Assembly: GCA_023515795.1 (NCBI GenBank)
Contig: JALGPX010000006.1
Coordinates: 184,623-239,131, forward strand
Length of the DNA: 54,509 nucleotides
Origin: Amoeboaphelidium occidentale
Taxonomy: Eukaryota > Aphelidiomycota > Aphelidea
Reading direction: 5' to 3'
The notes below the pieces were generated by a model. That model was not told the DNA's origin and ran no database searches. It saw nothing but the letters and a program-made list of their open reading frames with translations. Of this stretch, positions 10,374-19,168 are shown one piece after another. The position numbers and the translations under genes were made by a program. The stretch's first letter is position 1; the number at the start of each line of letters is the position of its first letter.

Positions 10374-10701
10374 TGTTTCACTTTAGAGAAAATGGAAACA
10401 GCCTGCGGAACGAAAACGCTAGGCACACGAACAAAGACACTTTAATGATCATACAATACTTTTACCAGATCCAGATCTTCGCTGTACTAGGGATTATCAT
10501 GCACCATTCTGGGCTGTAATTGCAAAACATTCACTAATATAATTAATGAGATAAAAACATTTGCATGGCTTCTGTTAGCGGAGCCCTCTTTTCCTCGTCT
10601 GATTCCGGAATGCACATTAGAAGTNNNNNNNNNNNNNNNNNNNNNCTAGGGAATATCATGCACCATTCTGGGCTGTAATTGCAAAACATTCACTAATATA
10701 C
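10374..10701. other. Intergenic region with assembly gap (21 N at 10625-10645)
   Basis: Lies between the start of the M1 gene and the stop of the BRD8-like gene, both on the minus strand. Most of it left of the gap (10487-10624) repeats sequence found right of it (10646-10783), including the last codons of the BRD8-like gene. The true spacer is therefore probably only about 150 bp. Confidence 0.8.
10487..10624. repeat. 138-bp near-identical duplication flanking the N gap (left copy)
   Basis: Aligns without gaps to 10646-10783 with three mismatches counted by eye. It carries the C-terminal codons and stop of the BRD8-like gene. Best explained as two alleles or an unmerged contig overlap. Confidence 0.85.
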
Positions 10702-11424
10702 TTAATTAGATAAAAACATTTGCATGGCTTCTGTTAGCGGAGCCCTCTTTTCCTCGTCTGATTCCGGAATGCACATTAGAAGTGACCAAAAGCAGAGATG
10801 CAGTCGCCGTTTGAACTCCATCTGATTTTCGATTTCGCCCTTATCCAACTGCGCTGATATTTCACTCAAAGTCAGTAACGGTTTAAATTTAACTACGGCA
10901 TTCATTTTCTTGCGTAATTCCTTCTGTGCTTCAGAGTCAAAGTTCAGATACGCTGCACAGTCGTGATCATTCAGAGTCTTTATAAGATTTCTAGCCGCAT
11001 CTTTCCATTCTTCATCCTTCTGTTCCTTTTCCACTATTTCGGCAGTTTTCTCGACAGCCTCTAAGGCAGCAGACTCCCGCGGCACGAGCGATAGCAAAAG
11101 CTGCTGTAATTCTAGATCGTACTTTTGAACATTCTCCGTCAATTCTTCGATTCTGCGCAGTCTAAAGTCGTTCGCCAATACCTTTAGCTGTCCCTTTAAT
11201 GCGTCTGTTCCTGCCTGCCCTTCTATTTCCATATCATTAGAATTATCTTGGGTCTTTACAGGATTCAGTACTTCCGGAATCAAATCTTTCAATGATACAT
11301 TCTTGCTCAGGCCCAATTGTGTACACAATGACTCTGAAGGGATGTGATCAGCCGTAATTGCAGTAGGCGACTTTAATAAGTAATGAATTAGTTTCCATTT
11401 CTGCGTAACGCTCAAGGCAGCCAT
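10702..11424 (-). CDS. BRD8/Bdc1-like protein with degenerate bromodomain
   Basis: 240 residues from the ATG at 11424 (MAALSVTQKW). A short SANT-like helical start (KWKLIHYLL) is followed by a coiled coil (FRLRRIEELTENVQKYDLEL), an acidic linker, and a C-terminal region that follows the bromodomain pattern of BRD8: VVKFKPLLTLSEISAQLDKG, then MEFKRRLHLCFWSLLM. The acetyl-lysine-binding Tyr-Asn of the family (MYN) is replaced by MCI here, so acetyl-lysine binding is doubtful. BRD8/Bdc1 is a subunit of the NuA4 acetyltransferase complex; membership is inferred from order and pattern only. A further in-frame ATG at 11463 would overlap the first codons of the SDF2-like gene, so 11424 is preferred. 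Confidence 0.5.
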   Translation of the reverse strand: MAALSVTQKWKLIHYLLKSPTAITADHIPSESLCTQLGLSKNVSLKDLIPEVLNPVKTQDNSNDMEIEGQAGTDALKGQLKVLANDFRLRRIEELTENVQKYDLELQQLLLSLVPRESAALEAVEKTAEIVEKEQKDEEWKDAARNLIKTLNDHDCAAYLNFDSEAQKELRKKMNAVVKFKPLLTLSEISAQLDKGEIENQMEFKRRLHLCFWSLLMCIPESDEEKRAPLTEAMQMFLSN

Positions 11425-11451
11425 TCTTCCGTTTGTGAATGTTTTCAACAA

Positions 11452-12159
11452 ATGAAGTTGCATTCAGCTTTAGTTTCGACTGTCGCACTTTCACTTTGCG
11501 CTTTCCCTGGGGCATCAGCCAAAAGCAAAGGTACATACGAAGCTTTAAGGATTTTTTTGAATTAACTTCGATTAGATCATGAGAAGGTTACGTACCACAG
11601 CGCAGTGAAGTTAACAAATGTTGATTCTGGTTTCAAGCTGCACAGCCAAGACTTGCAATATGCGACAGGTTCTGGACAGCAGACTATTACAGCCATTGGT
11701 GAAGCAGCAGACCCAAATTCTTATTTTCTCGTTAAACCTGCGTATGGTTCTGTGGAGGGCAGCGACGAGTTTGCTAGAGGAAAGCCTGTAAAATGTGATT
11801 CCATTATAAGACTACAGCATTTACAAACGAACAAGTTCCTCCACAGTCACATTCATGACTCTCCTTTGAGCAGAAATCAGGAAGTTAGTGGGTTCGGTGA
11901 AGAGAATGGTGGAGACAATTGGAAAGTGGTTTGTGTTGGTGGTGGCAAAGACAGTAGCGGTTTCTGGTTGAGGGATGAGAAAGTCAAGTTGGTTCATGAT
12001 GAAACAGGCTTCTTTTTGCAGGCTTTGAAGAGGCATGCTTTTGGCAAACCTATTCAGGGTCAGATTGAAGTTTCAGCTGCTGCAAAAGGCGTAGGTTCTT
12101 CTGCTCTATGGACAGCTATGGAGGGAATCTACTTCTCTGATAATCCACTGCATTCTTGA
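11452..12159 (+). CDS. SDF2-like MIR-domain protein of the ER
   Basis: Exons 11452-11530 and 11576-12159, with a 45-nt intron; 220 residues. Exon 1 is a signal peptide (MKLHSALVSTVALSLCAFPG) that no long open frame shows. The mature part holds the three MIR repeats of SDF2: YHSAVKLTNVDSGFKLHSQD with GSGQQ, then RLQHLQTNKFLHSH, then VKLVHDETGFFL. SDF2 proteins work in the ER lumen in protein quality control and O-mannosylation complexes. Its start codon lies 27 bp from that of the BRD8-like gene on the opposite strand; its stop lies 26 bp from that of DBP7. Confidence 0.85.
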
Positions 12160-12185
12160 AAGTTGTTTATTAAATTTATCTTTTT

Positions 12186-14006
12186 TTACTTGTTAAATTT
12201 TGAAGGCGCGTCTTTCAATCCAAACGATTTAGATAAATGTCCCAAGTGAAGGCCTTTTACATGAAAGATTTTCTTTAAATCAGATGGGAATGTTGAGTAC
12301 GCTCTTACGAATGATTTGAATGCTCTTACTGCAGCATTCTTCAATTGTGGATTGTTTGCGACTTTTCTCTCTAAAAATATCTGTGCTTTTGTTGCAACTT
12401 CCTTGAAACTAACCTTCTTGCTATTACCAGAAGAAACAGCGAGTGGCCATTCTTGTAACAGTTTCAGCGGATCTCCAATTTCTCCTGTTGTACCCTGTTC
12501 CTCTGATAAATACTTGATATAACCCTTCTCATCAGGCAACAACCAAAAGTATGCAGATCCATTAAATCCTATTCTTGCTGTTCTTCCCATTCTGTGTAAA
12601 GCAGATTTAGGATCAGTTGGAGCATCATACTGAATTACAAGTTCAACATTAGAAAAATCCAAACCTCTAGCTGCAACATCAGTGGTAAACAAAATGGCAG
12701 GATTAGACTGCACAAACGATTTGTAAGTTGCCATTCTATCTTTATGAGGAATATTTCCATGCAATTTGAATATCTTTACGAATTGCCCGCCTTCTCCAAA
12801 AACATCCTTCACCAATGTGTTGCTATGTTCATCCGACAACAAAGCTGTATGAAAGTCAACGGAATCACAAGTTGATACAAATACGATAATTTTCTTCTTT
12901 TGTATCAAATCCTCTGATGCTCTATCTGTTCTAAATTGTTTTGATAGAAAAGCACAGAAGGAAATTAGGCGCAATTTAGCAGGACAAATGATAAAGTACG
13001 GCTTCAATTGGTTGGGAACAATGGCCATATCACTTGAGTCTTTCTGAATAAACTGAGTATTTTCCAAATGAACATTTCCCATCTTCTTTAAAGTACTATC
13101 GATTGTAGCTGAACATAGAATCATTCTAAACTTCCGCACTCTTGTCAGAGAATTGGAGCCAGCTTCAGCCATGAGTAAATCAAGAATAGCTGTCATGCTT
13201 TCCTTCATTCCCTCTTCGGTAAATCTGTCTGCCTCATCAAGCACCAACCATTTCAGAGCGCCAAACTCAAAAGACTTTGTTGTTTTCAAATGATCCAACA
13301 AGCGACCAGGAGTAGAAACCAAAATGTTAACACCTTTTCTAAGTCTTGCCTTTTCGGACTTCTTTTTCTCGCCTCCCGTGAGTAAGCCGGTAACAATCCA
13401 TCTGTTCTTGTATGAAAACGACATGATCTTTTCCAAAACAGAGTGAACCTGAACAGATAGCTCTCTGGTGGGGCAAAGAATCAGAGCCATAGTTCCTACT
13501 GAACGCTCCATATGCTGAGAAACAGTCATTTGCAACAGATCATTAATCACAGGAAGCAAGAACGCCAAAGTCTTTCCTGAACCAGTTTCTGACTGAATAA
13601 TCAAATCGCCCTTCTTACAGCCAGTTTCTTTGAAATGGGTCAGAACTTTCCTTTGGATTTCTGATGGAGAATTAAATGATAACTTATCGTGCAAATGTTT
13701 TCCAAGACCTTCATACAAACCAAGGCCACTAAATCCATCCTGATCATCCTCAACTCCGTTCGATGGAGTAAAGTCGTGCTTTGGCTCCAACTCAAAATCA
13801 TTTTCGGTAGCTCCAGGATTACACGTAAAGAGCGACGATGTTAAATGCCTGCCACCTGATTTGAAGCGCTTTTGCGAATTATCGCGATCGTTTTGACCTG
13901 TACCATTCGCGTCATTACCGTCCCTGTCCCTGCGCTTAATCTTTTTGAAGCCTCCACTTGTACTGCTCTTGGATGTATCCACGTTAATTTGAATATCGTC
14001 AACCAT
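12186..14006 (-). CDS. DBP7: DEAD-box RNA helicase Dbp7/DDX31
   Basis: 606 residues from ATG 14006. The core motifs are seen in order: SETGSGKT (motif I), PTRELSVQ (Ia), STPGRLL, DEAD with LDEADRF (II), CSATID (III, SAT), TTDVAARGLD (V) and HRMGRTARIG (VI). The lysine/arginine-rich N-terminus (about residues 15-50) and the long C-terminal part after GSAYFWLLPDEKGYIKYL are typical of Dbp7, a nucleolar helicase for early 60S subunit assembly. No introns are needed. Another ribosome factor, EMG1, lies 1.2 kb away. Confidence 0.92.
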   Translation of the reverse strand: MVDDIQINVDTSKSSTSGGFKKIKRRDRDGNDANGTGQNDRDNSQKRFKSGGRHLTSSLFTCNPGATENDFELEPKHDFTPSNGVEDDQDGFSGLGLYEGLGKHLHDKLSFNSPSEIQRKVLTHFKETGCKKGDLIIQSETGSGKTLAFLLPVINDLLQMTVSQHMERSVGTMALILCPTRELSVQVHSVLEKIMSFSYKNRWIVTGLLTGGEKKKSEKARLRKGVNILVSTPGRLLDHLKTTKSFEFGALKWLVLDEADRFTEEGMKESMTAILDLLMAEAGSNSLTRVRKFRMILCSATIDSTLKKMGNVHLENTQFIQKDSSDMAIVPNQLKPYFIICPAKLRLISFCAFLSKQFRTDRASEDLIQKKKIIVFVSTCDSVDFHTALLSDEHSNTLVKDVFGEGGQFVKIFKLHGNIPHKDRMATYKSFVQSNPAILFTTDVAARGLDFSNVELVIQYDAPTDPKSALHRMGRTARIGFNGSAYFWLLPDEKGYIKYLSEEQGTTGEIGDPLKLLQEWPLAVSSGNSKKVSFKEVATKAQIFLERKVANNPQLKNAAVRAFKSFVRAYSTFPSDLKKIFHVKGLHLGHLSKSFGLKDAPSKFNK

Positions 14007-14009
14007 CAC

Positions 14010-14209
14010 AAATCAGCACCAGAAAAAGCACGAAAAGAAGTTTCGATTGTCGTTTCAAAAGGGCCACGCCGGAGTTCACAGCTTTATTCGGGACTTAAAA
14101 GTTGTTATGACTTAGCTCACAATATATCTAGAGGTTCTTGACGTTGGACTCGCTCAGATAGCAGTCATATTCTTCTAATCACCTTTAAGGAAGAAAGTCC
14201 TCCAATCAG
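14010..14209. promoter_or_regulatory. Divergent promoter region DBP7 / GT25
   Basis: About 200 bp. CCAATCAG stands directly before the GT25 ATG (14202-14209). No TATA-like box is obvious on either side. Confidence 0.3.
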
Positions 14210-15124
14210 ATGGTTTGCTTGAACACTATTCCTCCCATCTCACGGAGACCATCGTTTTTAGTTAATATGCGAAAGAAATACACGTTATTTGTTAGAATAT
14301 TTATCTTACTGGTATTGATATTGGGCTTCAGTTTCATGATGCATCTTGGTAGAGATTTAGATGAAATATCTGGTGCAATTGCAGTTGAGACATCCCTATT
14401 TGCTGATACTCAACCAAAAAGGAGCACGCTTGGTTTTGATAAGATATTTGTCGTCTACCTTCCGCATAGAATGGACCGTTACAATCACGTCCAGGTAATG
14501 GCTGATTACCACAACTTGGAAGTCGAATTCATTCCTGGTGAAACACCACAGTCCGAGTCTGTAATGAAGTATTTGGCACGTAAAGAATTTGAAGGTAATG
14601 ATGACATTAATGATGAACACAACAAGCGAATAATGTCTTGTTACTTCTCTCACAGACTTATTTATGAGCGCATGCAAAAGGAAAACATTGAAAGTGTTCT
14701 GATACTGGAAGATGATGTAGATTTTGAGGTTAGCCTCGTACCAGAATGGACAAAAATGTACAATGTGACGAGAAATCTGCCTTGGGATATGTTGTTTCCT
14801 GGCCATTGCTTTGCTGGTGGTATGAAGCCTTACGTTGGAAGATTATCAGTCGCAGAGTCTGCAATGTGCACACACGCTTATGCGATAACAAAGACATTTG
14901 CCAAGAAATTTCTAGACAAGTACGATTTTGTAAACCTGTACAGCATTGACGTGCTCCTGAACGCATTTTGCCAGGATGAGAAGTGTTATCGATTTTTGGC
15001 TGAGCCTCCGCTAGTTATACAAATGCCAATGTCAAAAACTAATCCATCTGAAGTTTTAAACACTTTGGATCAAGGCCAAAGACTATCGAACTCAACTTCC
15101 CAATTGCTTGGCTTAACACTGTAA
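14210..15124 (+). CDS. GT25-family glycosyltransferase, type II membrane protein (copy 1)
   Basis: 304 residues. A cytosolic basic start leads into one membrane span (VRIFILLVLILGFSFMMHLG, about residues 28-46), then a lumenal domain. GT25 signatures: TLGFDKIFVVYLPHRMDR (the start strand with RxDR), CYFSHRLIYERM (SH helix), and LILEDDVDFE (the EDD metal/donor site). This suggests a Golgi enzyme that adds hexose to glycans or proteins; the acceptor is unknown. A second, clearly related gene lies at 27618-28478 on the other strand; both share TLGFDK, TPQS, CYFSH and ILEDDVDFE and the closing SNP/TNP segment. The second Met (residue 20) could also be the start. Confidence 0.75.
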   Translation: MVCLNTIPPISRRPSFLVNMRKKYTLFVRIFILLVLILGFSFMMHLGRDLDEISGAIAVETSLFADTQPKRSTLGFDKIFVVYLPHRMDRYNHVQVMADYHNLEVEFIPGETPQSESVMKYLARKEFEGNDDINDEHNKRIMSCYFSHRLIYERMQKENIESVLILEDDVDFEVSLVPEWTKMYNVTRNLPWDMLFPGHCFAGGMKPYVGRLSVAESAMCTHAYAITKTFAKKFLDKYDFVNLYSIDVLLNAFCQDEKCYRFLAEPPLVIQMPMSKTNPSEVLNTLDQGQRLSNSTSQLLGLTL

Positions 15125-15161
15125 TCAACATAATTGAATAAAGCTTCTATTTAAATTAACT

Positions 15162-15824
15162 TTACACGATGTCATACAAGTCTTCAAAAGCATTGCATAA
15201 TTTGCTGCATGCGACAGATGCGCTCAAAGGAAACTGCGAAACCGATATCTTCTCATCGCAATATGAATCGGCAAAGTCATCAGCACCGCTTGCAAACGCG
15301 CCAACAATAAAACAGACAGATTCCTCCTTGTCAAAGCTTTTAGCGTACTCGTTCATTTTCACAGTGGCTTTTGCATCTCCTGAAAGAACAATCTTCTTGC
15401 ATCCAACAGGCAAATACTGCTCAATTGGATTCTTGATTACCTTCATCAGAATATCACCTGAAGTGCTCTTAATGCTAAGTCTATGCAAAAGCTGAACCAT
15501 TAGACCAGCAAATCTCTTGAAAGTTCTCGGGATTCTCGTTTGTGGGTTGATGTCAATGAGCACGTTCTTTTGTGTTCTGATGTATACTTTGAGCTTCTGT
15601 GCCTTGTTCAGGGGAGAGTCGAGCAAAGTTAATAGACATTGGTGCGTGATGTCTGGGCGCATATCATTCGGTGTTCTGTTGTACTTCTTCAATAATGAGG
15701 CATGATCATCGCACGTCAATAGCTGGTAAGGATTACTCTTTGACTTGGCATTCTTCACAATTTCCAATGGAGCATTCTCCAGAATTACGATTACGCGTGG
15801 TCCTTTGGTTTCGCTTTTGGTCAT
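15162..15824 (-). CDS. EMG1: Ribosome biogenesis methyltransferase Emg1/Nep1
   Basis: 220 residues, one exon. The sequence follows the SPOUT methyltransferase Nep1 throughout: VIVILENAPLEIVK, QLLTCDDHASLLKK, RPDITHQCLLTLLDSPLNKA, VLIDINPQTRIPRTFKRFAG, and the SAM-loop region FIVGAFASGADDF. Nep1 N1-methylates a pseudouridine of 18S rRNA and is needed for 40S assembly in the nucleolus. Length is normal. The stop lies 37 bp from that of the GT25 gene. Confidence 0.95.
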   Translation of the reverse strand: MTKSETKGPRVIVILENAPLEIVKNAKSKSNPYQLLTCDDHASLLKKYNRTPNDMRPDITHQCLLTLLDSPLNKAQKLKVYIRTQKNVLIDINPQTRIPRTFKRFAGLMVQLLHRLSIKSTSGDILMKVIKNPIEQYLPVGCKKIVLSGDAKATVKMNEYAKSFDKEESVCFIVGAFASGADDFADSYCDEKISVSQFPLSASVACSKLCNAFEDLYDIV

Positions 15825-15930
15825 TTGGAATGTTTTGAAGCAGATTGGAAAAAAGCGTTGACATGGTTGTCATGGTTACCACAGAAACGCACACATTCCT
15901 GTGCATTTACTGTAACGAATTATCTTAAGA

Positions 15931-17404
15931 ATGATCGATTTGGCGTCTGTTCTGATAGCATTTTTAGTTCTAAGTTACGGCATCAATGCTGTTCCTCTGA
16001 ATGATCAAGAGAAAGATCTTAATTATGAAGCAAAGTTGGTTGACTTTGAAGGCCTGACCGCAAGGGACGTGGTACAGAATCAGTTTATGGTTGTCCTTAA
16101 AGAATGCTCACCATCTGCCTTAAGATCACATTATGATAGCTTTGTGTCAGAACTTTCTGATACTGATCAAGATTTCACGATCGTGCGGAAGTATCAGATT
16201 AGGCAAGACTTCTGTGGTTATCTATTTCATCATGCCGCTACTTCAGACAGCATTCAAGCTCAAGATGGTGACAATGCAGAATCATTCGCAGCATCAATGA
16301 AATTGCAATTCATACATCCTTCGTTACAATCCATTTTGGCAAACCCTTTGGTGGAATATGTTGTTCCAAATCATCGCGTCAAAGTTTCTGGATTCCAGCC
16401 AAATTCTCCTTATAACTTGGCAAGAATCTCTAGTAGAGGTATCCCAAAGAAGTCTGATTATTACTACGATGATACAGCCGGGTTTGGTGTTGATGCATAC
16501 ATTCTAGACTCTGGTATTCTGGCATCTCATGTTGAATTCGAAGGGAGAGCACGTGTTGCTGCAGAATTTCTGCAGAACGAGGAAGATTTTACTGCATTGT
16601 TTGAGAGAACTGGCGATGATCTTCCTCAGACTGATGAGAATGGTCACGGTAAAGTCTTAGAAGTAGGATGCATTGATTGTTCTAGGCACCCATGTTGCAG
16701 GGATCGTTGGAGCGAAAACTTATGGAGTTGCAAAACAAGCCAATTTAATTGGTATCAAAGTTTTGTTTACCGATGGTTCTGGAGTTTGGTCAAATGTTAT
16801 TGCTGGAATCGAGTTTGCTGTCAACTCATTCATGTGCCGCAAGAAACCTGCCGTTATAAATATTTCAATATCTGGACCTCCTTCAAGAGCTTTGAGAGAT
16901 GCAGTAGTGTCTGCTGTGAAACTAGGCATTCCTGTCGTCGTTGCAGCTGGAAATGATGAAATTGACGCATGTGGTGCATCTCCTTCTAACATAAAACACA
17001 ATGGTGTTTTTGTGGTTGGTAGCATAAATGAACAGGATGAGTTTAGTCAGTTCTCCAACTATGGAGAATGCGTCAATATTCTAGCTCCAGGAGAAGGAGT
17101 CATTTCAGCATATACAAACCCTGCTGGTTATCCCGCCACAAACAATTACGGCGCCTACATGAGTGGAACGTAAGTCTCTTTAATTTTACTGTACTAATTC
17201 TTTAGTTCTCAAGCTGCACCACACGTTTCAGGTGTCATTGCAATGTATCTATCTAGTTTCACATTAAGACCTCAGGAATTAAGTTCTTTGATAATGAACT
17301 CTACTTCAAATGGATACGTCGTGCAAATCAACTCGGACACACCAAACAAGATCTTGTATGCACCCAAAGATCTAGATGTTGCAACCTCTTTGACCTCAAA
17401 CTAG
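15931..17404 (+). CDS. Secreted subtilisin-like serine protease (S8, proteinase K type)
   Basis: Exons 15931-16648, 16686-17169 and 17206-17404, with introns of 37 and 36 nt; 466 residues. A signal peptide (MIDLASVLIAFLVLSYGINA), an I9-type propeptide (QNQFMVVLKE and on) and the catalytic domain follow. The triad is complete: Asp in AYILDSGI, His in NGHGTHVAG (split by intron 1), Ser in SGTSQAAPHVSG (split by intron 2); the oxyanion Asn lies in AAGNDE. Proteinase K-like enzymes are secreted or vacuolar; the propeptide is cut off on activation. Both introns sit inside catalytic motifs. The stop is 6 bp from that of HAUS6. Confidence 0.93.
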
Positions 17405-17410
17405 AAATAT

Positions 17411-19030
17411 TTATTCAAACGGCGGTTCTTCTTCAAATAGAAAGCTTCTGTCATAGTCAACGTGTTTTGTTGGAGTCCTTCTCAGCTGTTTTCCTGAGTT
17501 GAAACCTTTCTCCGGTAACGTAGCTAGATAAAGATCTTCATCACAATTCACGCTGTTCTCTTTGTCTTCCGACAACATCATACTGGCTACTCTTCGAGCA
17601 ATAATATCCTTGGGATCCATCTTATCGATCCTTTTACTTTTAGGTTTCTTCTGGGCAACTTGTTGAGTTTTCAAAGAAACCCTCTTGATTTCCACTGCTT
17701 TGTTCTCGTTGAGATCTTGACAGCACGTTTCGTCAACAGGCTTTACAGTATTCTTTATATCCAACGCAGGCAAATTAAACTCTGGCAAGAGCTTTAATTT
17801 TTGAGTGGAAAGAGGATGAAGAGGTTCGAGTTGCGAGATCAAACTCTCCATCCTTTCAACGATTCCATTTAACGAACTCTTCAAATTTTCTGATGTTTTG
17901 GCTTCAGCTTCCAATAATTCGTGACCACTTAAAAGATAATTCATTGAATTTTGCATAAAGTCAATTAATCGTTCCTCATGATCATAAGTAACTAAATTAT
18001 GCTCCAGTGTCAAAAATTTGCATGTTTCAGGTTCCACATGGGATTTTTGAAGAAAGTACACAATATAAGACATTGAGAATGCACAAAGCTTTATAAGCTT
18101 ACTGAGATCCAGGTTTCCATCCGGAAAAATATACAGATTCTCATTCAAAATCCATCGATGCCAAGAAGCGTAGAAGTCCTTACTTATTAAACCCTCAATC
18201 TTTAAATCAGGTGGTAAATTCAAAACTAGCTGTTCCTTGTAAAACTGTTTCAGATAATTGTTTAGCGACACAATCCTTTCGATGCTGGCAAGCACTTGAT
18301 TATCCTTAAGAGAGCACTCGAAAGCCTTCCATATATCAAAGAATTCTCTTTTCTTTTGACTGAAACAGACAGAACCATTGGTAATTTCAGGGATAGTTAA
18401 TCTTTCTTGCTGTAAAGTTTCCCATTCTTTGTTTAAGTGCTCATCAATCCCTGATATCCTCACACGATATGTAATTCTTGCGGCTTTCAGCGACTCAACC
18501 TTTTCCTTCAGGGCTGATATGCCATTCTTTAATAGCGCTGTATCAGTTGGCGTGTCTGAAACAGCAGAGTTGTCCGTGGTCTGAAACGATCTTAATTTTC
18601 GCTTTAATACGCACGTAGACAAAGCTAATAGCGTCCTTTCATATCTTTCTCCTTTGCATTCATCAAGGTAACTCCGTCTTATCATCAAAGTATTACTCAG
18701 TTCTCCATCCTTTTTGAGCAGCTCCAATAATTTCAAGACTTGGTTCCGGAAGTCTTTAGCTTGAACAACTCTGTCTACAACCGGATAGCAACTTGAAAGA
18801 TATTTTTCGAATAATAAAGTGTCATACTCTTTGAACAAGAAAGCAAATATCGATTCCATAAGCCTTTGAGCAGAGTCCATGTTTCTTGTGATGGCTTGAA
18901 ACAACACTTCTTTTGCACTATGCGGATTCTTCGCATCGGGCCATATTACGCCTTTAAGATCCGGTAAATGTTCTGGATACCCTAACAGGCTCAAATTGTT
19001 CCAGAGCGCAGTGCGCAAGTCGTTGTTCAT
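17411..19030 (-). CDS. HAUS6: Augmin complex subunit 6 (HAUS6-like)
   Basis: 539 residues. The N-terminal half has the HAUS6 pattern: LWNNLSLLGYPEHLPDL, a helical stretch, CYPVVD, FRNQVLKLLELL, and RSYLDECKGERYERTLLALS, the best-kept block of the family. Further coiled coil follows, and a Ser/Lys-rich disordered tail. Augmin recruits gamma-tubulin to spindle microtubules to start branching. It is kept in filamentous fungi, animals and plants but lost in budding yeast. The start matches the family start. The upstream neighbour on the same strand is the prominin-like gene, 138 bp away. Confidence 0.78.
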   Translation of the reverse strand: MNNDLRTALWNNLSLLGYPEHLPDLKGVIWPDAKNPHSAKEVLFQAITRNMDSAQRLMESIFAFLFKEYDTLLFEKYLSSCYPVVDRVVQAKDFRNQVLKLLELLKKDGELSNTLMIRRSYLDECKGERYERTLLALSTCVLKRKLRSFQTTDNSAVSDTPTDTALLKNGISALKEKVESLKAARITYRVRISGIDEHLNKEWETLQQERLTIPEITNGSVCFSQKKREFFDIWKAFECSLKDNQVLASIERIVSLNNYLKQFYKEQLVLNLPPDLKIEGLISKDFYASWHRWILNENLYIFPDGNLDLSKLIKLCAFSMSYIVYFLQKSHVEPETCKFLTLEHNLVTYDHEERLIDFMQNSMNYLLSGHELLEAEAKTSENLKSSLNGIVERMESLISQLEPLHPLSTQKLKLLPEFNLPALDIKNTVKPVDETCCQDLNENKAVEIKRVSLKTQQVAQKKPKSKRIDKMDPKDIIARRVASMMLSEDKENSVNCDEDLYLATLPEKGFNSGKQLRRTPTKHVDYDRSFLFEEEPPFE

Positions 19031-19168
19031 CAGCGGCAGTGAAACTAAACAAAAACGGTTTGGAAAAAATTATGCGAATAAATTTAGTAAGTCGAAGTAT
19101 ACTTCTCTGGCAGTCCTGATATTCCGAATAATGCGAAACTGCATGCTTTTCCATCTTTTATTTGTTAT

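Noticed and set aside
11425-11463. Earlier start of the BRD8-like gene (MQLHLLKT)
   Set aside because: Would overlap the SDF2-like signal-peptide codons on the other strand; the ATG at 11424 opens the region that looks coding.
17824-17833. GGTTCGAG words suggestive of a tRNA T-loop
   Set aside because: No matching acceptor stem, anticodon arm or D-arm around them; they lie in HAUS6 coding sequence.
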